Below, in pieces: positions 31,608 through 40,908 of a DNA stretch of 46,438 nt (position 1 is the first letter of the stretch; every line of letters begins with the position of its first letter). Under the pieces are notes generated by a model that saw only the letters and a program-made list of their open reading frames with translations, searched no databases and was not told the origin of the DNA. Source of the stretch: Mycobacterium sp. 1165178.9 (lineage in GTDB: Bacteria > Actinomycetota > Actinomycetes > Mycobacteriales > Mycobacteriaceae); assembly GCF_001673555.1 (NCBI RefSeq), contig NZ_LZMB01000291.1, positions 1-46,438 on the forward strand. Reading direction: 5' to 3'. A program made the translations under genes and the position numbers.

Positions 31608-32496
31608 ACTCCGTTGCGAAACCGTGCGCGTGGTCGATGTATTCGGCCCGGGTGGCGCCCTGGGGTGCGATGGTCAGCCACGTCACGCCTATCGCTTCCA
31701 GCTGTGCGATGGTGGCGTGCCGTTCGTCGGTCGACCTGCTGTCGTCGAGCAGGTTGCCTGCCGAGAAGCAAATGTCCAGCGGTTCGGCACGGCCGATCTC
31801 GGCCGCGTATTTCTTGGCCCAGGCGATGGCCGACGCCAATTCCTCAAGCGTCGAGATCTCAGCGGTCCGTGACGCGGTCGCGTAGCCGAATGTGTTGAAC
31901 GGAGCCCACCCCTGCGCGCGGGCAACCGCACGGCGTACCGCGGGCTTGCTGTTGCCGCCAACCCAGATCGGTGGCGGATTCGCCGGTACCGGATACAGTC
32001 GCACGCCTCGCGCGGCGAACGAGGTGCCCTCGTAGGCGATATCCTCGCCGGTAAGCACCTTGTTGAGCACGTCCAGCGCCTCGTCCAGCAACGCCCCGCG
32101 GTTTTCGAAATCTATTCCCAGCGCTTTGAATTCGGGTTTGAGGTAGCCCGCCGCGGTGCCGAGTATCAGGCGGCCGCCGGAGAGGACGTCCAGGCTCTGG
32201 ATCGACTTCGCGCCCAGGAATGGGTTGCGGTAGGCGGCGATGTAGACGTTGGTGAGCAACCTGACGACCGTGGTGGCGGCCGCAGCAAAGGACAGCGCGA
32301 CGAATGGGTCCAGGGCGTGGTGTCCGCCGTGGTCGAGCCATTTGGCGTCGGGGGCGGGGTGGTCGGTGACGTGCACGGCGGCGAAGCCGCTCGCCTCGCC
32401 GGCGCGCGCGATTTCGGAGATCGCTTCGGCGGTGACGAATTCGGACACGGCCTCGACCCGCTGGGTGGGCAATTCCAGGGAGTACGAGATGGTCAC
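31597..32496 (-). CDS. LLM-class F420-dependent oxidoreductase (1)
   Basis: A 299-aa luciferase-like TIM-barrel protein. Landmarks: GFAAVHVTDHPAPDAKW, TNVYIAAYRNPFLGAKSIQSLDVLSGGRLILGTAAGYLKPEF and PPPIWVGGNSKPAVRRAV. In mycobacteria this class normally uses cofactor F420; FMN use cannot be excluded. It follows the acyl-CoA dehydrogenase at 32510 after 13 bp on the same strand, so the two are probably an operon. Confidence 0.88.
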   Translation of the reverse strand: MTISYSLELPTQRVEAVSEFVTAEAISEIARAGEASGFAAVHVTDHPAPDAKWLDHGGHHALDPFVALSFAAAATTVVRLLTNVYIAAYRNPFLGAKSIQSLDVLSGGRLILGTAAGYLKPEFKALGIDFENRGALLDEALDVLNKVLTGEDIAYEGTSFAARGVRLYPVPANPPPIWVGGNSKPAVRRAVARAQGWAPFNTFGYATASRTAEISTLEELASAIAWAKKYAAEIGRAEPLDICFSAGNLLDDSRSTDERHATIAQLEAIGVTWLTIAPQGATRAEYIDHAHGFATEFIA

Positions 32497-32509
32497 GTTG
32501 GGGGTCCTT

Positions 32510-33604
32510 TCATGGTGTGGCCAGGGCTGCCAGGCGTTGGGCGTGGTGGTCGGGGCTGCCGAAGATCAGCTCGGTGGCCTTGGCGCGCCGAACGTAGAGG
32601 TGTGCGTCGTGTTCCCAGGTAAAACCGATGCCGCCGTGGATTCGCATGTTGTCCAAGGCGACTTGCAGAAAGGCTTCCGAGCAGACCATCTTCGCCACCG
32701 ACGCAGCAACCGGTAGGTCGCTCCGGTCAGCGGACTCCGCAGCGTGGACGGCGGCAGAGCGGGCGCCCTCGACAAGCACCAGCATGTCCGCGCAACGGTG
32801 CTTGACGGCCTGGAAGCTGCCGATGGCCCGCCCGAACTGAACTCGCTCTTTGGCGTAGTCCACGGCCATGTCGAGGCAGCGTTGGGCGGCGCCAACCTGC
32901 TCGGCAGCCAGTGCGGCGATCGCGAGGTCGCACGTGCGGGCCAGGCCAGGGGCCGCGGCCCCATCTGTTCCGATCAACCGGGCGGGGACGTCGTGGAACT
33001 GCAGACGCGCGACCTTGCGCGTGCGGTCGATCGTGGTGAGCGGCTCACGAGTAAGCCCCTCGGCGTCCGCCGCGACCGCGAACAGCGATGTGCCCTCGCT
33101 CGTATTCGCCGCGGCGAGAACAACATCGACGGTATGGCCGTCGAGAACGAGATCCGCGTCGCCCCGAATCCGATGACCGGCGCGGTCGGGATGTGCCGAC
33201 AGCGTGACGGCTTGCGGATCCCACGCGTCGAGGCTGCTATTGAGGATTACCGTCGCGGTCATGGATCCGTCGACAAAGTCCGGTAGATAGTCACCCATCG
33301 CGGCGGCGTCGCCGCTGCAAAGGATCGCTTGCGTAGCGAGTGCGACGGTGGAGAAGAACGGCGCACACAACAGCGCGGCGCCCATCTCCTCGAACACGAC
33401 TGCGAGTTCGGATAAGGTTGCACCTGCCCCGCCGAACTCTTCGGGGACGGCGATCCCGTGCAGTCCCAGGTCACGTGCCATCTGATGCCACACCGATTTG
33501 TCATACCCCTCCGCCGTGGACATGAGGTCACGTACCCGGTCGGACGGCGAAGCGACGGCCAGGAACTCCCGCACCGACTGCCGGAGTTCGTCGGCTTCAC
33601 TCAT
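32510..33604 (-). CDS. Acyl-CoA dehydrogenase, FadE28-like subunit type
   Basis: A 364-aa acyl-CoA dehydrogenase: IAVPEEFGGAGATLSELAVVFEEMG, QFGRAIGSFQAVKHRCADM and the C-terminal IHGGIGFTWEHDAHLYVRRAK. The short length and tail resemble the beta-type FadE28 subunit that works in a heterotetramer; a partner could be the protein at 35895-37094. AAAGGAAT precedes ATG 33604. TACTAT (-10) and the operator at 33687-33702 over the -35 region place it under the same control as the divergent amidohydrolase. Confidence 0.87.
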   Translation of the reverse strand: MSEADELRQSVREFLAVASPSDRVRDLMSTAEGYDKSVWHQMARDLGLHGIAVPEEFGGAGATLSELAVVFEEMGAALLCAPFFSTVALATQAILCSGDAAAMGDYLPDFVDGSMTATVILNSSLDAWDPQAVTLSAHPDRAGHRIRGDADLVLDGHTVDVVLAAANTSEGTSLFAVAADAEGLTREPLTTIDRTRKVARLQFHDVPARLIGTDGAAAPGLARTCDLAIAALAAEQVGAAQRCLDMAVDYAKERVQFGRAIGSFQAVKHRCADMLVLVEGARSAAVHAAESADRSDLPVAASVAKMVCSEAFLQVALDNMRIHGGIGFTWEHDAHLYVRRAKATELIFGSPDHHAQRLAALATP

Positions 33605-33686
33605 CGCGGATTCCTTTGGTGTGGGATGCCCGGCCCCGACCCGGGATAGGCACTGCCGAGAAAGGATAGTATCTTTTCTGAAATAG

Positions 33687-33702
33687 GAGAATCATCATTC
33701 TC
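33687..33702. promoter_or_regulatory. GAGAAT-N4-ATTCTC operator, perfect arms, divergent promoter
   Basis: GAGAATCATCATTCTC, with perfect 6-bp arms. It lies 18 bp before the GTG at 33721 and over the -35 region of the minus-strand promoter whose -10 is TACTAT (33671-33666). One site would control both divergent operons. Confidence 0.7.
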
Positions 33703-33720
33703 GCATGAAGGAGCCGCGCG

Positions 33721-34917
33721 GTGACGACGAAACTCGACTACGGGATCTTCGATTGCGATACGCACTGCTACGAGACTCGTGATGCGTTTACGCGCTACCT
33801 GCCCAAGGAGTTCCAGGATCGGGCCATCACCACTGTGCGCGGAGCGGACGGAGTCGAGGTAATCCTCGCCGGCCATCGAGTCGCAACTTTCAACAGTGAG
33901 GGGGGCCTGGGTCTGGACGTCGCATACCGCCCTGGATCGCTGAAAGAGATGCTCAGGCAGATGGGATCCGGCAACCCGGAGGAGTCCTACGAGCCGCAGC
34001 CCATGCAGCCCGAGTACATCGAGCGTTCAGCACGGCTCGCGGTAATGGAAAAGCAGAACGTCGAGCGTATGGTCATCTATCCGAGCGGCATGGCCCTGTC
34101 TGCCGAGCATTACGTTGATGACACCCCCGCGCTCTATGCGAATCTTCGGTCGTTCAACCGATGGTTCGACGAGGAATGGGGCTTTAACTACCAGGACCGT
34201 ATATACGCGACCGGGCTCCTTTCACTTCGCGACCGAGACTCAGCCGTCGCCGAAACCGACGCATTGATCGCGCAAGGTGCGAAGTTTGTCCTGCTGCCGA
34301 CGGGCCCGGCATACGGCCGATCTCCAGGGGACCCCTACTTTGATCCGATTTACGCCCGACTTCAGGAAGCCGGCTGTGTCCTGGTGTTCCACATCATGCC
34401 CTTCTGGTACTTCGATGCGATCTCACCTGCCTGGGGGCACTGCGCAGATCCTGCCTCGTGGCACATGTCGGCCTGGCAGTGGATGAACGTCTACGGCCAA
34501 CGCCCGATCGAGGAGACCCTCTCAGCGCTGATCTTCGACAACCTATTCGGCCGATTTCCCGGGTTGAACGTGCTTGTCGCCGAACACGGTGCAGAGTGGG
34601 TGCCCTTCTTCACGAAACACATGGACAAGAGCCGCGGCATGGGCCGAAATGGCCCTTGGATCGGCGGGAAACTGACGGAAAAGCCGTCTGCCATCTTCCG
34701 GCAGCACGTTCGGGTGGTGCCGTATCCCGAGGACGATACGCCTGCGATCGTCACCAGCTTGGGCTACGACGACTGTCTCGTGATGGGCTCCGACTACCCG
34801 CACGCAGAAGGGCTGGCCGAGCCTGCTGATTTCGTCAAGTTGCTCGATCCGCTCGACGACGCCGCCAAGAAGCGGATCATGCGCGACAATGCGGATCAGT
34901 TGATAGGGCGGAGCTAG
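33721..34917 (+). CDS. Amidohydrolase-2 family metal-dependent hydrolase (2)
   Basis: A 398-aa TIM-barrel hydrolase: DCDTHCYETRDAFTRYLP at the N-terminus, VLVFHIMPFWYFD in the middle, VLVAEHGAEWVPFF and MGSDYPHAEG near the end. It is more divergent than the pair at 29191 and 39659. GTG 33721 is seven bases after AAGGAG (33708-33713). It is the first gene of a plus-strand operon with two acyl-CoA dehydrogenases and a CoA ligase. Confidence 0.88.
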   Translation: MTTKLDYGIFDCDTHCYETRDAFTRYLPKEFQDRAITTVRGADGVEVILAGHRVATFNSEGGLGLDVAYRPGSLKEMLRQMGSGNPEESYEPQPMQPEYIERSARLAVMEKQNVERMVIYPSGMALSAEHYVDDTPALYANLRSFNRWFDEEWGFNYQDRIYATGLLSLRDRDSAVAETDALIAQGAKFVLLPTGPAYGRSPGDPYFDPIYARLQEAGCVLVFHIMPFWYFDAISPAWGHCADPASWHMSAWQWMNVYGQRPIEETLSALIFDNLFGRFPGLNVLVAEHGAEWVPFFTKHMDKSRGMGRNGPWIGGKLTEKPSAIFRQHVRVVPYPEDDTPAIVTSLGYDDCLVMGSDYPHAEGLAEPADFVKLLDPLDDAAKKRIMRDNADQLIGRS

Positions 34918-34923
34918 GGCTCG

Positions 34924-35898
34924 ATGGGTGATGCGGACGAGGATGGCGTCGACCTCGATCTGTTGCGCGAAGCCGCGCGCGATTTCCTGAGCGGACGGGT
35001 TGCGCAGGATTCCGTCAAAGAGCTCGCGGCCATGGACTGGACGGGGCTGCTCGTCGAGGCAAAGCTTGGCGGCAGCGGATGGCGTCCAGTGGAGACGACC
35101 GTCATCGCCGAGGAACTCGGCCGCGCACTGAACTCGTCGACCTGGTTCGGCTGTGTGCTGTCTGCCGCGGCGTTGGCCCCGGCGCCCGGCGAGGTGCGCG
35201 ACCGATGGTTACCCGCGATGCTCGACGGGACCACAACGGCGGGCTGCGCGTTGGCGGGCGACACGGTCCGGGTTGCGAACGGCGATGTCATCGACATCTT
35301 GGTCACACTGGGGCGCAACGGAATCCATCTGTTTGAGATGTCCGACTCAATGCTGAGAAGCCGAGATGACGAGTTGTTGGATATCAGCCGCGCGGCATGG
35401 CGCGTCGACCTTTCCGGGGCGGAGAGCGTCATGATCGGTGGACCCGAACAAGCGGATCGATTGCTCGCGGTCGCGAGGGTTCTGCTCAGCGCGGATTCCC
35501 TGGGAGCCATGTCAACCACATTCGAGCGACTGGTCGCCTACCTGAAGGAGCGCATCGCCTTCGGTGTGCCGATCGCGAGTTTCCAGGCGGTGCAACACCG
35601 GCTGGTGGATCTGTTGGTCCTCGAGGCGAAGGCACGCGCGGTCATCATGAAGGCCGCCCGTGCCCTGGAGGCCGACGAAATCTCGGACGACGCCATCACG
35701 TTGTCCGCCGCGGCGCACGCATTCGTCGCCGCGAAGGCAACCGCTGCCGTCGACGAGTGCATGCAGCTCTCGGGCGGTATCGGATTCACCTGGGAGTACC
35801 CCTTACACCACGAGTTGCGCCGGGTATTTACGAATGGCTACCTGCTCGGCACAGCTCGCTTCAGTCGTGCGCTACTCGCGGAGAGGTCGGGTTGGTGA
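34924..35898 (+). CDS. Short acyl-CoA dehydrogenase, FadE28-like subunit type
   Basis: A 324-aa acyl-CoA dehydrogenase, shorter than the usual 380-400. It keeps the C-terminal half (AFGVPIASFQAVQHRLVDLL, LSGGIGFTWEYPLHHELRRV) but has a reduced middle domain. Short FadE28-type proteins act as one half of an alpha2beta2 enzyme; the next gene overlaps by four bases (GTGA) and encodes a full-length partner. It follows the amidohydrolase after six bases. Confidence 0.85.
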   Translation: MGDADEDGVDLDLLREAARDFLSGRVAQDSVKELAAMDWTGLLVEAKLGGSGWRPVETTVIAEELGRALNSSTWFGCVLSAAALAPAPGEVRDRWLPAMLDGTTTAGCALAGDTVRVANGDVIDILVTLGRNGIHLFEMSDSMLRSRDDELLDISRAAWRVDLSGAESVMIGGPEQADRLLAVARVLLSADSLGAMSTTFERLVAYLKERIAFGVPIASFQAVQHRLVDLLVLEAKARAVIMKAARALEADEISDDAITLSAAAHAFVAAKATAAVDECMQLSGGIGFTWEYPLHHELRRVFTNGYLLGTARFSRALLAERSGW

Positions 35899-37094
35899 GC
35901 GCCGCCACCACCCGGCCCAGCGAAGCGCAGCTGACCGAGTACAGGCATCGAGTCAGGCGGCATATCGCCGACCACGCACCTCCATTCGAGGCGAGGGAAG
36001 GGCACCGGGCGCCGAAAAACGGCGAACAGCAAGCGCAATTGCGTAAGTGGTTCGCCACGTTGTTCGACGCGGGTTTCTTAGGCGCCGACTGGCCGGTCGA
36101 GCACGGCGGACGCGCCGATCACCATCCCCTGCACGACCGCATACTCAGCGAGGAGCTCCTGCGTACCCGCGCTCCGCGGCCCGTCGACCAGGTGAACCTC
36201 GCCGCCCATGTGCTGCTGCATTTTGGGTCGGCCGATCAGAAAGCCGCACTCCTGCCGCCGATTCGCCGCAGCGAGCACATCTGGTGTCAGCTGCTCAGCG
36301 AGCCCGACGCGGGTAGCGATATCGCCGCCGTCCGCAGCAGGGCTGTCGAGCAGCCCGACGGCACGTGGATGATCGACGGTCAGAAGACCTGGATCACCGA
36401 CGGGCACTGGGCCGACATGGGGCTGGCGCTCATCCGCACCGACCCGAATTCATCACGTCACCATGGCCTCTCGGTGTTCGCGGTCCCGATGTCAACGCCC
36501 GGCGTCGAGGTTCGTCCGATCCGGACGATCAACGAGGCGATCGAGGTAAACGAAGTTTTTCTCGACGGCGTAGCGGTGCCCGCGGCAAGCCTGATCGGCG
36601 AGCCCGGCCAAGGTTGGTCAATTATCATGGCGGGCCTGGATTTCGAGCGTATCGGGATCGGTGGCAACGTCGTCCTACTTGAGCTGCTGATCGATGATCT
36701 GGTGATGGTGGCGCGCAACGCGATCATCGAAGGCACCCCGGCCCTCGAACGTGATGACATCCGGCAGGCAGTGGCCGAGTTGGCCGTCGAAGCCGAAGTG
36801 GCGAAGTCCTTCATCGACGACCATGTCGAACGCCTCGTCGCCGGTGCCGAACAACCGGGTGACGGTTCGATCGCCAAGCTGAGTTTCGCCGAGACCTATC
36901 ACCGGGTTTCGGCATACGGTGCCGAACTCGCCCCGACGGTGTGTACGGTAGCCGCCGATCCGAGAGTCGAACAGGCCAAACAACGTCTGCGAGAATGCTG
37001 GCTGTGGTCACGCGCCTATACGATCTCCGGCGGAAGCAATGAAATGATGCGCAACATCCTCGCCAAACGTCGGTTGTTGCTTCCGAGCGGCTGA
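35895..37094 (+). CDS. Acyl-CoA dehydrogenase, FadE29-like subunit type
   Basis: A 399-aa acyl-CoA dehydrogenase: FLGADWPVEHGGRADHHPLH, LLSEPDAGSDIAAVRSRAV, DGQKTWITDGHWADMGLALIRTD and a C-terminal YTISGGSNEMMRNILAKR. GTG 35895 overlaps the previous stop by four bases, supporting a stoichiometric pair. Its own stop overlaps the CoA ligase start by one base (TGATG). Confidence 0.9.
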   Translation: MSAATTRPSEAQLTEYRHRVRRHIADHAPPFEAREGHRAPKNGEQQAQLRKWFATLFDAGFLGADWPVEHGGRADHHPLHDRILSEELLRTRAPRPVDQVNLAAHVLLHFGSADQKAALLPPIRRSEHIWCQLLSEPDAGSDIAAVRSRAVEQPDGTWMIDGQKTWITDGHWADMGLALIRTDPNSSRHHGLSVFAVPMSTPGVEVRPIRTINEAIEVNEVFLDGVAVPAASLIGEPGQGWSIIMAGLDFERIGIGGNVVLLELLIDDLVMVARNAIIEGTPALERDDIRQAVAELAVEAEVAKSFIDDHVERLVAGAEQPGDGSIAKLSFAETYHRVSAYGAELAPTVCTVAADPRVEQAKQRLRECWLWSRAYTISGGSNEMMRNILAKRRLLLPSG

Positions 37095-38632
37095 TGACCG
37101 GAACCTATTGGGGCTTGGTTGAAGAAGCGGCCCGCGCGCATCCAGACCGAATCGTGCTCGCCGACGATTACCGCCGGAGCCTGACAAACGCAGAGTTGCG
37201 CGACGCGGCCGAGCGCACCGCGGCGGCGTTGGCGCAGCGCGGGATTCGCGACGGCACTGTGGTGTCCTGGCAGCTGCCGACCACGCTCGAGACGATGGTC
37301 GTCATGGTGGCGCTGACACGCCTCGGCGCCGTGCAAAATCCCATCCTGCCGATCTGGCGCGAGAGTGAAGTTCGATTCGCGACAGGGCAACTCGGTACCG
37401 AGGTGATCATCGTGCCAGGTTCGTGGCGTGGGTTCGACCATGTCGCACTCGCCGACGAGCTGGCACGAGAGCAGCCGATGACGGTTTTGGTCATTGACCA
37501 TGCGGCCCGTGCCGGTGAGGGCCTTCGACTTCCTGCAGTCGATCCCGCATCGCTGCCCGCGCCTCCCACCTCGGAGACGCTGCCACGGTGGGTTTACTAC
37601 TCGTCAGGTACCACCGCGGCGCCGAAAGGCGTCCGGCATTGCGATCGCTCGGTGATCGCAGGCTCGGCCGGGGTGGTGGGAATGTTCGGTGCATCCAGCG
37701 ACGACGTCAATCCGATCGCGTTTCCGGTGTCACACATCGGCGGTGCGGCGATGTTGGCGGCGAGCCTGCTGACCGGCATGCGACTGGTGCTGTTCGACGA
37801 GTTCGATCCGGTGCTCACCCCGAAGGCGATCGCTGCGCACCGGCCGACGATGCTGGGCTCGGCTACACCGTTCTTTGTCGCCTTCATGGCAGCACAGCGA
37901 GAGCACGGCGCCGATCCACTCTTCCCCGATCTGCGCGGTTGTGTCGGCGGTGGGGCGCCGATCACTGCCGAACTGGGACGTCAAGTCCGCGAGACGTTTT
38001 CGGTCGCCGGGGTGGCGAACGCCTGGGGGCTGACCGAATTTCCAGTCGTGACCTCACCACCGCCGGACGGAGCGCCGGAGGTGCTCGACCATACGGTGGG
38101 CCGCCCGGTAGCCGGGGTGTCCGTCCGTGTCGTCGACGATTTCGGACGCGAAGTGGAAGCGGGGGAGGAGGGCGAACTGCGGCTCAAAGGACCGCAATGC
38201 TTCCTGGGCTATGTCGATGAAGCTATGAACGCCGACGCATTCGATGGCGAGGGCTGGTTCCGCAGCGGCGATCGGGGCCGCATTGACGCCGACGGAAACG
38301 TCGTGGTTACCGGTCGTATCAAGGACGCGATCATCCGCAATGCGGAGAACATCTCGGCGCTGGAGATCGAGGGCATACTGGCCACGCATCGGGCCGTCGC
38401 GGACGTCACGGTCATCGGTGTCCCGGATCCTCGTACGGGCGAACGTGTTTGCGCGATCGTGGTCGCTGAACCCGGAAGTGATGTCACCCTCGACACATTG
38501 GCGGAGCATTGCGAGGGCAAAGGCTTGAGTCGCCACAAATACCCCGAGCGACTTGAATTGGTGGAAGCGCTGCCGCGAAACCTCACCGGGAAGGTGCTGA
38601 AGAACGAACTGCGCGCGCGGTTTGGTGCCTGA
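37094..38632 (+). CDS. AMP-dependent acyl-CoA synthetase
   Basis: A 512-aa ANL enzyme: P-loop WVYYSSGTTAAPKG, WGLTEFPV, FRSGDRGRIDADGNVVVTGRIKDAIIRNAENIS and the catalytic-lysine loop LPRNLTGKVLKNEL. It would activate the acid that the coupled dehydrogenase pair then desaturates. It is last in the 33721-38632 operon; 67 bp separate it from the LLM gene. Confidence 0.92.
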   Translation: MTGTYWGLVEEAARAHPDRIVLADDYRRSLTNAELRDAAERTAAALAQRGIRDGTVVSWQLPTTLETMVVMVALTRLGAVQNPILPIWRESEVRFATGQLGTEVIIVPGSWRGFDHVALADELAREQPMTVLVIDHAARAGEGLRLPAVDPASLPAPPTSETLPRWVYYSSGTTAAPKGVRHCDRSVIAGSAGVVGMFGASSDDVNPIAFPVSHIGGAAMLAASLLTGMRLVLFDEFDPVLTPKAIAAHRPTMLGSATPFFVAFMAAQREHGADPLFPDLRGCVGGGAPITAELGRQVRETFSVAGVANAWGLTEFPVVTSPPPDGAPEVLDHTVGRPVAGVSVRVVDDFGREVEAGEEGELRLKGPQCFLGYVDEAMNADAFDGEGWFRSGDRGRIDADGNVVVTGRIKDAIIRNAENISALEIEGILATHRAVADVTVIGVPDPRTGERVCAIVVAEPGSDVTLDTLAEHCEGKGLSRHKYPERLELVEALPRNLTGKVLKNELRARFGA

Positions 38633-38699
38633 CTGGTGGTCAAGCAGGCGAGCGCTGCTCTGATGGGCTAGGGCGAGGCAAGACGACGGGAGAGAGCTA

Positions 38700-39662
38700 G
38701 TGCCGATGTTCACTATGCGCTTCGACATGCGAGCACCGTCGATCGGCGCGCCCCCGACCGAGCTGTATACCGCGGCGAGCGACATGGCCGCGTGGGCCGA
38801 GACGCGCGGCTGCGTAGCCGCCGTACTGTGCGAACATCATTGCGCTGACGACGGATACCTGCCATCGCCGCTGCTGCTCGGATCGGCGATCGCTGCGCGT
38901 ACAAAACAGCTGATGCTGAATCTAGTTATTATTCTGCCGTTCTACGACGTGGCCCGGTTAGCCGAGGACATGTCGGTGTTGGACCACATCAGCGAGGGCC
39001 GGGCCAGCTACATATTCGGAATCGGGTACCGTCAACAGGAATTCGACCACTTCGGCCTCTCGATGTCGGATCGGGGTCGGCTCGCCGACAAAAAGCTCGG
39101 TCAGTTGCGCCGGCTGCTTTCCGGAGAGGAAGTCGCGCACGACGGTCGCCGAATGAGAGTGACACCCGCTCCCCGCACCCCGGGCGGCCCGATGATGATG
39201 TGGGGCGGCGCGAGCCTGGCCGCCGCACGTCGTGCGGGCCGAAACGGTCTGGGTTTGCTGGCCAACGGCAGCGTGCCGGGAATGCGAGACGCCTACGAGG
39301 AGGCCTGCAGGCAGAATGGTCACGAGCCAGGTTTCGTTCTGATTCCCGAGCGCGACGCTGCCACGAATTGCTTTGTGGCAAACGATATCGACGCGGCGTG
39401 GGATGAGATCGGTAAGTACCTGCTGCACGATGCGTTGGCGTATGCCGAATGGAACCCCGACAACACCGTCTCCGCCAACATCACGAACGCGAAAACGGTC
39501 GATGAGCTGCGGGCGTCGTCGCGGACTCACCTGATTCTGTCGGTGGATGAGGCGGCCGAGCGGGTCGCCAACGGTGAAGTAATGAACCTTTCACCGCTCT
39601 GCGGTGGGATGCCGCCAGAGGTGGCGTGGCCCTACCTGAAACGATTCGCCGACCTGAGCTAG
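38700..39662 (+). CDS. LLM-class F420-dependent oxidoreductase (2)
   Basis: A 320-aa luciferase-like protein: VAAVLCEHHCADDGYLPSP, LMLNLVIILPFYDVARLAEDMSVLDHISEGRASYIFGIGYR and MMMWGGASLAAARRAGRNGLG. F420 is the likely cofactor in mycobacteria. Start GTG 38700 or ATG 38706, both after GGGAGAGAG. Its stop shares CTAG (39659-39662) with the convergent amidohydrolase. Confidence 0.87.
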   Translation: MPMFTMRFDMRAPSIGAPPTELYTAASDMAAWAETRGCVAAVLCEHHCADDGYLPSPLLLGSAIAARTKQLMLNLVIILPFYDVARLAEDMSVLDHISEGRASYIFGIGYRQQEFDHFGLSMSDRGRLADKKLGQLRRLLSGEEVAHDGRRMRVTPAPRTPGGPMMMWGGASLAAARRAGRNGLGLLANGSVPGMRDAYEEACRQNGHEPGFVLIPERDAATNCFVANDIDAAWDEIGKYLLHDALAYAEWNPDNTVSANITNAKTVDELRASSRTHLILSVDEAAERVANGEVMNLSPLCGGMPPEVAWPYLKRFADLS

Positions 39663-40852
39663 AGGCCGATGAGCTGCTTGAAATTGCCGCCCATTACTTG
39701 CGCTGTGGTGTCGGCGGGAAGGGTCGCGAGTCCCTTGACGAAATCCGCGGGGTGGGCGAGTCCCTCAGGATGCGGAAAGTCCGAACCGAACATCACCCGG
39801 TCAGCGCCGAGCACGTCGATGAGGTGTGACATGTCCTCTTCATGGAACGGGTTCACCCAAACGTGCCTGCGAAAGGCATCGCAGGGGTGTTCGCTGAAGT
39901 CCTTGGGCTTCTTGCGGTAAACCCGATCGAACACCTCCATCAACCGCTGAGCCCACGATCCGCCGTTCTCGACCACACCGATGCGCAGGCCGGGGAAGCG
40001 CTCGAACACTCCATGAGCGATGAACGCCGCAAGCGTGTCGAAGATGTGGCGGCTCTCTTCGTAGATGAACCCGCGAAGCTTGGTGAGCTGGAACCCCTGG
40101 AACTCGTCGCCGCTTTCCCAATCGTCGACGTAACGGTCGTAGCCGGAGTCCGAGTTGTGCATCTGCACTGAGATGCCCGATGACTCCACGAGCCGCCAGA
40201 AGTCGTCGAATTCGGGGAGCGCGGGAGAGCGGGACGTGCCGTCTGCACGCGGTACCGGGGCTGGCCGGATCAGCACGGTCCTGGCTCCCTGCTCCAGGCA
40301 CCACTCGAGTTCCTTGACGCCTTGGGCAGGATCGTTAAGCGAGATCGCGGGCACGGGGAAGATGCGATCTTGGTAATTGAACGTCCAGTCGTCGAGCAGC
40401 CAGCGGTTGAAGGCATGCGTCACCGCGTGGGTCAGTTCGGTGTCGGACTTGGTGCGTTCCTCGAGCATGCCCGCAGTGGTCGGGAACATCATCGCGCCGT
40501 CGACACCTTGGGAGTCCATCAGCTCCAGCCGCAGGTCCGGACGCCGGAACGCGTCGGGGCAGCGGATGGGCTCGGCCAGTTCACGCAGCGACTTGCCCTC
40601 GGGATTGATGCCGCGGTAGTAGTCGGCCCACGCGCCCGGCGTCGGGATCACCTCGTAGGTCGGGTTCGGGATGCACTCGGTGACCACGCCGAGGATCTGC
40701 AGCTTCTTGCGGCCGTTCACGTCGACAAATTTCAGCGCCTCGGAATATTTCTCCGGCAGGTAGCGCGTGTAGGCATCGATGGTCTCGTACATGTGGTTGT
40801 CGGCATCCCAGACCTCGAATGCTTTTCCGTCGGTCACCAGCGCCTCCAACAT
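39659..40852 (-). CDS. Amidohydrolase-2 family metal-dependent hydrolase (3)
   Basis: A 397-aa close paralogue of the protein at 29191-30384: DADNHMYETIDAYTRYLPEK, WTFNYQDRIFPVPA, VQMHNSDSGYDRYV and FGSDFPHPEGLAHPADF. ATG 40852 has no ribosome-binding site but lies five bases after TATTCT inside the 40857-40872 operator, so it is probably leaderless. Tail-to-tail with the LLM gene. Confidence 0.89.
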   Translation of the reverse strand: MLEALVTDGKAFEVWDADNHMYETIDAYTRYLPEKYSEALKFVDVNGRKKLQILGVVTECIPNPTYEVIPTPGAWADYYRGINPEGKSLRELAEPIRCPDAFRRPDLRLELMDSQGVDGAMMFPTTAGMLEERTKSDTELTHAVTHAFNRWLLDDWTFNYQDRIFPVPAISLNDPAQGVKELEWCLEQGARTVLIRPAPVPRADGTSRSPALPEFDDFWRLVESSGISVQMHNSDSGYDRYVDDWESGDEFQGFQLTKLRGFIYEESRHIFDTLAAFIAHGVFERFPGLRIGVVENGGSWAQRLMEVFDRVYRKKPKDFSEHPCDAFRRHVWVNPFHEEDMSHLIDVLGADRVMFGSDFPHPEGLAHPADFVKGLATLPADTTAQVMGGNFKQLIGL

Positions 40853-40856
40853 GCGT

Positions 40857-40872
40857 GAGAATATTGATTCTC
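40857..40872. promoter_or_regulatory. GAGAAT-N4-ATTCTC operator, perfect arms
   Basis: GAGAATATTGATTCTC, with perfect 6-bp arms. On the minus strand it carries TATTCT ending five bases before ATG 40852. Binding would block the promoter of this amidohydrolase directly. Confidence 0.72.
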
Positions 40873-40908
40873 AAGATAGCAAGCGGCGCTATACGGCCGC
40901 TACCGGGC

